A stretch of DNA of 64,000 nt, taken from NCBI GenBank assembly GCA_029204225.1, contig CM055110.1, forward strand, positions 47,652,921 through 47,716,920, read 5' to 3'. Made by a program: the position numbers and the translations under genes. A model generated the notes under the pieces. The model worked only from the letters and a program-made list of their open reading frames with translations, did no database searches and had not been told where the DNA came from. The stretch comes from Diphasiastrum complanatum (taxonomy: Eukaryota > Streptophyta > Lycopodiopsida > Lycopodiales > Lycopodiaceae). Of the stretch, positions 56,965 through 64,000 are shown in pieces. Position 1 is the first letter of the stretch, and each line of letters opens with the position of its first letter.

Positions 56965-58609
56965 TTAAAACAAATCCAAAAGAGTGAAAGTCGTCAAAAC
57001 ATCTCCTCTACTCTTTCTTTTCCTTTTATTATACTCATGTAACAAATATTTCTGATGACCATTCACGGAGTCTGTTTGATCGACATATTTTTCCATTCTA
57101 GATAGTGTATCTTTTGGAAAAACACTTGTTGACGTGGATGTGTTCAAACAAGCAATTGCTAATTTGTAAGGTGGAAACAAAGAGTAACTATGTTGAATCA
57201 AATTTTTATAGCTGTGATGTTCAATGGTTCTTGTCCCAATCGATTTCTTTCGACGTAATACGGTATATTTGAAACATCCTTGACACGAAACAAATATGGC
57301 AAAAGAACCGTATTCAAAAAGTCATCTTCAAGAGACCCGTGGAAAGGGTCGAGAAATATTCCGTTGTCAGGTGGATTCATACAAGCTTTGTAAGGAGCAT
57401 CATCAATCAATAGAGTATTACTTGGTAGCATTTCACATGTGTTCCATAGATAGCTTAATGGCTTGAATAAAGCTCGAATTTGTCGTTTGCCTGGCATTCT
57501 ATATTGTGTCTCATTGTAGCATTTTGTTTGATCCCAAATAATATGGAACATATATTGTTGCTTTCCAATTGCATTCAAGAATTCTATACATTTTTCAATA
57601 GTATGCATTGGCATTGCACTCCAAATTTCAACTTTGAAATTTTGAAACAAACTATTCAAAAAACGTGTTGTTCCTTTTCTCAATTGAATCGCCTTACTTT
57701 CGTGCATGGGGTACACACCTTTACAACTTGATTTTCTTTGCCATTTTTTCAAAAGTAGTCCATTTAAATTAAGTATTATGAATTTGACTAGGCGATAACA
57801 AAATGATAGTCCCATTCCTGCAATACAATCATGTTTCAAATTAATACAACTAGAACTAAAATGTAGCACAACTTTGATGTTGCTAACGTGACCAGGAAAA
57901 TTAACAATCATTTGTGTACATTGATCTTCTATACAAAAAAGTTAAATTCAAGAATTAAAATAGAAATTGAATGGTAACCATCTATATACATTTGAAAATT
58001 GAACTTCAAAAGTTTTTTTTGTTGAAGGAGAGCCCAATAATCAAATAGATACAAGAGTCATTCTATAAAAGTTCCAAACTCATTGATTGATACAAAATCC
58101 ATTTCATCTAATATTTGCTGAATTTCAATGTTGGTTTTCGAATATGCATATTGTTGATGTATTATCTTTTTATGAGGTGGTCTGTATTCATAACATATAC
58201 CAATTCTAGAAACCAATATTCAAAGTGTCTTTTATCTTTCTACTCAAATAATGCAGAGCATAATCACGTTGAAGTGCAAAATTACTTGGATGACAAGTAA
58301 AATTTCCCCTCTCTAAAATTCCAAAGCAATAGAAGAACCAACAACCGAACTGAAAGTGTTTGTTGGACATCATTGTCAATGGGATTCACATTTGAATCTT
58401 CATGTTGCCCTCGTCTGCTTGTTCCTTGGCTTATATCCACATCTCTCTCTAGTGTCATAATGTTAGAAGCACTTAATTGATTTTTTTTTCCATGTTTGAT
58501 TCAAAATTCTCCAAGCCATGATGATCATTAGGAGTATTTTCAACTTCATAACCTATTATACTCCCACATTGAATGTCATCTGTATTTGAAAATTGAGCTT
58601 CTGTTGATG
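56965..58609 (-). pseudogene. FCP1/HAD-type phosphatase homologue, catalytically impaired
   Basis: Minus-strand gene of at least two exons. An upstream exon (58,609-about 58,340, acceptor TTTGGCAG) encodes an acidic, Ser/Thr-rich linker (TDDIQCGSIIGYEVEN, then TLERDVDISQGTSRRGQ). It is broken by a frameshift in a run of nine A. The phosphatase exon starts at 57,928 after TATAG. It contains ILNLNGLLL where HAD phosphatases of the FCP1 group have DxDx or, in some plant members, DLNGLL. It also has WSAMPMHTIEKCIEFL and LLIDDAPYKACMNPPDNGIF, followed by DPFHG...FLNTVLLPYL. The first catalytic Asp is Asn (codons at 57,770-57,762). At 57,198 the frame stops and a one-base shift joins the C-terminal IQHSYSLFPPYKLAIACLN and a basic tail KRKRKSRGD, ending at 56,965. 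It is probably dead. Confidence 0.7.
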
Positions 58610-59520
58610 CTGCCAAATAACACAAACACAAAATTCAAAATCAAACCTATTATTCACTCCTAAATAATGCAAGACTTTTAAATCAAACAATAATTTCAAC
58701 TCAAACTCGGAGTGTCCTTTTAAAGAGACCTAAAATATATTCCAAGAAAAAAAAACTCTACTTTGATCTTTTACAATATGAAAACTATATGTTTATTTTC
58801 GATATAAAAACTCACTGTAAGAAACATATTAATAAAGATTTGACTTAACAAAAATAATGAAAATGCATGTTTCTCAAAACACAACATAAAATCAATCTTT
58901 TGTTTTAAGAGACCTGAAATACATTTTCAATGAGAAAACGCTGAAGATTGAGTCCAACACAGAATAACAAGAAAACATGTTTCTCAAAATCCAATACAAC
59001 TCCTTGCAGCACAACGTCACTCCAATGTATTTACTCAGTTTTTCATATATCTATCAATGGTACATTGAAATATCACATTCTATGTACAACTCACACAACT
59101 CACATCATTTGTTGAATTTAACTTTAATGTCTTAATCAAATTTTAAATAAAGTATGAAATAGGAGGTCCCACAATACATATCTCAATGTAATGCAACAAT
59201 AGATTTAAATTCAATGTTGAGGTATAAAGTGAAAGATAAACAAGTATGATAGCACAAATTTAACAAAACTAAAATTGCAAAACAAATATCTCATTTATTG
59301 AACCGTACTAAGCAATCAAAATATGCTGAACAATAGCTAACATTAGCCTTTTCAAATATCTCATATATTCAGCTTTGCTATGCAAAATTGCAACATCAAC
59401 TAGATTATAATTGCTCAACTCGAACCAGGCTCCAGATGTTTTCATGCACGTGTATACCAGAGTAAAACATGAGATTGATAAGAGTTTTAAAAGCAATGTC
59501 AACCATATAGCTTCCAAACT
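58610..59520 (-). other. AT-rich intron-like or intergenic sequence
   Basis: No coding motif to about 59,400. Near 59,405-59,425 one arm of the array palindrome (AACTCGAACCAGGCTCCAG) is present, in frame with the tail of the gene next door. Confidence 0.45.
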
Positions 59521-62152
59521 CCACTAATACTTTTCACATCATATTTTGAACTTCTTGATTACCCTTGATATGGACATTTTCATGCATTACATCCTCCTCA
59601 TCGAAGACATCTTTTTGTTTTTCCATGTGTTGCATTAATTATGCTGTTGCTTCTTCTGAAAAGCCAACTAGTTTGCCAAAGTGCTCATCTTCATTGTCAT
59701 TGATATTTGCACAATCTAATATCAATGCTTTAGTTTTTGAAATGGGATGGTAAATAAGTATCTCTTATAAAATGCTTTCAAAAACTCATCTCTTTTGGAA
59801 ATGTCAACAAGCGAGATAGGATGTCTTTTCTTGACAAGAGATGCCCTTCCTGGTGCTCCATAGGTAGATCCATCCAAAATATAGTCTGACTCAGCTGCAA
59901 TTAAAAAACAATGTTCTTAAAGTGGATAGTACAACTTATGGACATGTATTAAATAAGGAAAACTTACATTTAAATAAATACAGATTAATGCAATGTATTA
60001 CATGTATGAAATTCAAGCCAACCTGTTAACATATCGATGAAATGGTTCCATACTTCAGCGCCTTTCCTTCTTGGATGAACAATTCCACCATAAATCTTTA
60101 CCATACTGTACTTTGGTATGTTGAATAGTATTTGACGATGTAGTGCTCGATCTTTCTCCTTGGCAACAATTGGATGACAACACGATACTTCATCGAACAA
60201 ATATTGAAGACCTCTTTTTTCCATGAGACTTTTGGGATATGGATCATCTATTTGTTTCGAAACAAACAAAAACAAAATTGTATCAAACTTATCTGTTGGA
60301 GATTGAAAATCGGATTTATCAAAAAATTTATAAATATCGATCACTGATTGTACATGGCCAAGATGTTTCTCTACTGCTTTGAAACAATACCTCAAGTAGT
60401 CATTAGAAGGCATGAAGATAATGATGCAATAATGAGTTGAGGTTGTTCTTATATCTATAAGACGAAAGAAATTCAAAAAAAAATCTTCTGTACAACTAGA
60501 AAATGAAGTGGAATCAAGGACACCTAATGTAATATGAGTCGACAGAATGGAAATAAGAAAAGGATCTATGAATTCAGGTCATCAATTTTATTAATGACCC
60601 ATGGCTCATCCGATTGGCTATTAGATAAACTATGTACACAATCATATTTATATTTGATATATTCTATAGCTATGTCAGGTAAACGTTCAGTTTTTTTATT
60701 TCTATGTCTCGCTGTTTCTAGCCAACCTCTACATTTTAAGGACAAATTGTCTAGAAACTCGGATGTGAATTGATATTTTTTTTCTAAATCACACCATTTT
60801 TTTTCAGACCTATTAAGCTCTTCTACACAATAAGACTTGATGGCTCTTCTTAATAATCTATGATCTTTAACACGAATGCAAAAAGCTTCTAGAGTTAGAC
60901 TTGTAATAGAATCGCCTTGAGGAGTATTTTCAACATCTTTATATTTGAAAAAAAGAAAGGATCCGTCAACAAGCCCATCAAAAAGTGTTACCACATCTTT
61001 TTCTTTCAAGCCTTGCACAGGTTGTAAAAGATGACATGTTATGACAAACAAACAAAAATTCAAGAATGTAAATATTGGATAAGAGTGTTTTAAAACATAA
61101 ATTATTAATATATCAATATGACTTATCTACTAATACACATCTGATATACACGTCATTTCTATGTGTGTGTTTGTTATTTTTCCATGATTATTTCGCAATT
61201 TTCCTGTCTTCCACATTTGACAAATCCTTTTCCACTTTTTCCAATTCTCATCAGTTAGGAAGATCCAATTGTAAACCTCTTTTGGATCGTTCTTTCTCAC
61301 TACATTTATTAGCATACTTTTGAAATTCTGCAGCATCATTGAAACATAAACCTAAGTGATTTATTCAAATTACACAAAAACAATACAAACATTATTACAT
61401 CATACAAAAAAATATACAACATACCTTCCATTCTTCAGGAGCCTGGCCACTTTCTCGTGCCTTTTAGGACGACCCAATGACTCTCATTGCATTCTAGCTT
61501 GATACAACAACTCCATATAAGAGCTTTTCAAATGGTATTTTTCAGACACTTCATTCAAAGCTCTAGATATGGCTACATAATCAACAGTCGAAATTGAATG
61601 ACTTAGAATACGAGATTTTCTAGTCTCATAATATTTTCTCAATTTATCAACATTTTCAATTTTGCCTTTGTTATTGCGTAGTATTCCTAGAACTTTCTTC
61701 GTAGCTTCAATTGTATGTTGTTCATCTATAATATAAAATTGTACACATCATCCAAAACTTTTACCTCCAATAATTCAACCGATCCATCTTCATTTTTACG
61801 AAATGGGATCAAATAAGCAGGAGTAGAAAGTATTCCAGGTGAAGTAAGAAATGAGTGCACTAATTTCTCACAATAAGTAGCATTAAATGGTCAGCAGTTG
61901 TACTGAGGCGCAGGCAGCATGCACTTTCCAACAGCTATGTTTGGTGTCATTTTGATACCCAATGGATAACAATTTTCATACTTCTACAACTTGGCAACAG
62001 ACTCTTCTAAAACAATACTTTTATTGAGCTCTGAAGTTTCTAAATTCTTGGGAGCTGTAACATCAATCACATTATGTATCACCTCTTCTTTAGATATGCC
62101 CTTTTTCTTCTTTTTTGGAGGTGTACTATTGCCATATTATACAATAACTTGA
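59521..62152 (-). pseudogene. Unrecognised multi-exon gene with splice-phase support
   Basis: Minus-strand exons. The first (62,152-61,435) is basic at first (PPKKKKKGISKEEVI), then has PLGIKMTPNIAVGKCMLPAP and LIPFRKNEDGSVELL. After a frameshift come IIDEQHTIEATKKVLGIL and RILSHSISTVDYVAISRALN. It ends at AAG/GTATGT. Exon two begins 61,326 (FQKYANKC, then a shift to NWIFLTDENWKKWKRICQMW). Exon three (about 61,010-60,570) holds EKDVVTLFDGLVDGSFLFF and RLPDIAIEYIKYKYDC. Exon four (60,454-60,023) holds KFDTILFLFVSKQIDDPYPK and HPRRKGAEVWNHFIDMLT. Its phase-1 donor CAG/GT joins the acceptor at 59,894 in frame to ESDYILDGSTYGAPGRASL and an acidic tail. Stops (TAG, TGA twice) and frameshifts show decay. 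DEQHT resembles the DGQH motif of some ParB-like proteins, but I cannot assign a function. Confidence 0.6.
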
Positions 62153-62174
62153 CACTAAAAAACCACGAGCTTTT

Positions 62175-63362
62175 TTTCAACATTTGTAGTGAGCTTTGGA
62201 GATATATTCACCACCTCCATCACATCTAAGAGCTTTAATCTTGAATGAGAATTGCTTCTCTACACAAGATTTGAAAATAAGGAAATGATCAAACACCATA
62301 GATTTAGAAGCAAGAAGATATATCCAAGTGAATCTTGTGAAATCATCGATGAAAGTAACAAAGCAAGTGGCTCCTCCCTTGCTTATAGTTGATGAGAGAT
62401 GCACATCCGAGTGGATTAACTCCAAAGGATGCTTGCTTGTGATAGAAGATCTTGTGAAATGGCTTTTTGTGAGATTTAGCAATAGCACAAGCCTCACAAG
62501 GCTTGATCTTCTTGGAGAATGACTTTGGCAAGCCAATAGCTTTGGCCTCTTTGATCATAGAGAGAATAGATTTGTAGTTGGGATGTCCCAACCTCCTATG
62601 CCATAATTCCTCCATAGAGAGCTTGTTCACAAGAGAAACATTACAAGCATTCACATATTCATTTGGATCTAGTTTATAGATGCCTCCAAATCTAGATCCT
62701 AATGCAAGTATCTCATCATTCTTCTTGATAGTACAAGTATCAACATTGAATTTTACATCAAGGCCATTATCAAGCAATTGGCCAACACTAATGAGATTCT
62801 TAGTAAGCTTAGGCACATAAAGAACTTTAGAAAGAGAAAGAACTTTAGAGGATACAAGCTTTAAGGGAATGTTCCCTATGCCTTCAATAGGACATTCAAA
62901 ATCATTTGTAGTGTATATTGATTTCTTGAATCCATCATAAGGTACAATAGAAGAGGAAGAATCCTTGGAGCTACACATATGTGAAGAGGCTCCACTATCA
63001 ATATACCATAAGCCGTCCTTCTTGAAAGGAGTGGATGAGAAGCTAGAGACCATAAGAGATCCCTCTCCATCACTTGCAATAGTGTCTTCCTTCTCATTGG
63101 TGATGTTGGCTTGCTTGAGTTGATTCTTCTTCTTGAAGCAATTGGTGGCATAATGGCCTTTCTTGCCACAATAAAGGCACTTAATATTCTTCTTCTTGGG
63201 CTTGGATGATGAAGCATTAGAGGAATCATCTTCCTCCTCATCTTTGTCTTTGGATTTGGCTTTGTCCTTGCTTGAGGATTGTTGAAATAGGTTCTTGTTC
63301 CTCCCTTTGTGCTTGTCCTTGGCAAAGAGGGCCTTGCCATCATTATGAGTGAGAGAAAGCTA
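62175..63362 (-). pseudogene. Copia family D gag end, protease and integrase start, copy 3
   Basis: Minus-strand reading from 63,362: a Lys-rich gag C-terminus (HNDGKALFAKDKHKGRN), CCHC knuckle CLYCGKKGHYATNCF, then the protease DSGASSH within GLWYIDSGASSHMCSS. Integrase follows with MEELWHRRLGHPNY and CEACAIAKSHKKPF. After a frameshift (about 62,470) it continues as ELIHSDVHLSS and ALRCDGGGEYIS, ending abruptly at 62,175 next to the decayed gene. RT and RNase H are missing. The integrase residues agree closely with copy 1 (30.0-30.9 kb), so the three family D pieces are complementary remnants of the same element type. Confidence 0.9.
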
Positions 63363-64000
63363 AATTAACAAGAAACTAAAGACTAAACAACATTTTGAAA
63401 GTCCAAGGATCAAGAAACACTCATTTCTTGATTATTGGACAGCCGAAGAACATCAAGAACTGGAATGTGAAGAATATGCAAGATCTACACCACAACCAAC
63501 TATTTAGTTTACTTGAATGCTGAAATCTATATTAAAAACATAGAACAAGAGAATCCATTCTACTCCACAATGCATAATGAAAGAAAGCAAGAAATTAATC
63601 TAATTCCACACCACACTCAAAGGAATGGAAGGGCATGCTCATAATAGAATCACTCAAGCAAGTCATCATGAACAAGGAGGTTCAAGAATGCCAATACTCG
63701 TGGAAGATCTTTTTATTCAATTCAAGAGAAAAATGACATTACATGTGATGCTCCCTCACAAGAGAGGGGGGCTCTTAAATAAACCAAGAGGTTGCCCATG
63801 TGGAGACTAATTGGCAATCCCACCAATTTACAAATTCGATTCCAAGTGGAATTAGCTCTTCCACTAGAGGTCACCATCAAAAGTTGGCTCACTCTAATTT
63901 ATTTAAGAGGGGTCGCCGCAAAATTGTTTCGCAAATTTGAGATTTCTCAATGGCCTTTACATCCCTACCCCCTTGAGAACCTCCTGTGAGTCCTGCTCAT
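63363..64000 (-). other. Unassigned, LTR-like in part
   Basis: No coding motif. On the minus strand, CTCTCTTGTGAGGGAGCATC is followed by a GAATAAAAAG polyadenylation-like sequence (63,780-63,690), as in the R-U5 part of many plant LTRs. There is no second copy or primer site to prove it. Confidence 0.3.

Overview
This window looks like a slice of a large, transposon-dominated land-plant nuclear genome. The plant evidence is a GRAS transcription-factor relic, a chromodomain Ty3/gypsy element, CACTA- and hAT-type transposase pieces, Ty1/copia elements primed by initiator-Met tRNA, and short GT-AG introns. The species cannot be named from the sequence. No intact host gene was found. Every protein-coding locus seen carries frameshifts or stop codons, most of which can be explained by C-to-T or G-to-A change (TGG to TGA, CAG to TAG).

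Layout: 1-8.9 kb has an LTR end with primer site, a decayed minus-strand gene, a copia pol relic (3.0-4.4 kb), a gypsy relic (4.6-6.0 kb) and long microsatellites. 8,955-14,732 is a structurally complete copia element (here family A) with two 647-bp LTRs and dead coding regions. 15.1-16.85 kb holds two minus-strand transposon-type gene pieces. 16.85-23.9 kb is a large inverted duplication. Its arms (LTR-A piece, unique block with a BED-finger exon, LTR-C piece) flank a copia gag, a Ulp1-like protease fragment with introns and an unrecognised minus-strand gene. 23.5-25.5 kb is a family-A relative whose reverse transcriptase region is replaced in frame by unrelated sequence. 26.4-38 kb is a nest of gypsy and copia (families C and D) relics. 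38.3-41.4 kb has tandem GC-richer repeats and a duplicated GRAS pseudogene. 42.3-45.1 kb is a long minus-strand gene of the HTHED-motif (DUF7869-like) type.

45.3-55.6 kb is the most striking part. It is a hierarchical tandem array of about 594-bp units, each with five palindromic or near-palindromic sites built on the arms AACTCGAACC and GGTTCGAGTT. It has a second-level period of 2,851 bp and is preceded by older degenerate copies of the same palindrome in other sequence contexts.

55.9-62.15 kb carries decayed minus-strand genes: an FCP1/HAD-type phosphatase homologue lacking its catalytic aspartate, and an unrecognised multi-exon gene with phase-matched introns. 62.2-63.4 kb is the gag-protease-integrase part of another family-D copia. 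The loci do not work together as a pathway. The window records successive insertions, duplications and decay.
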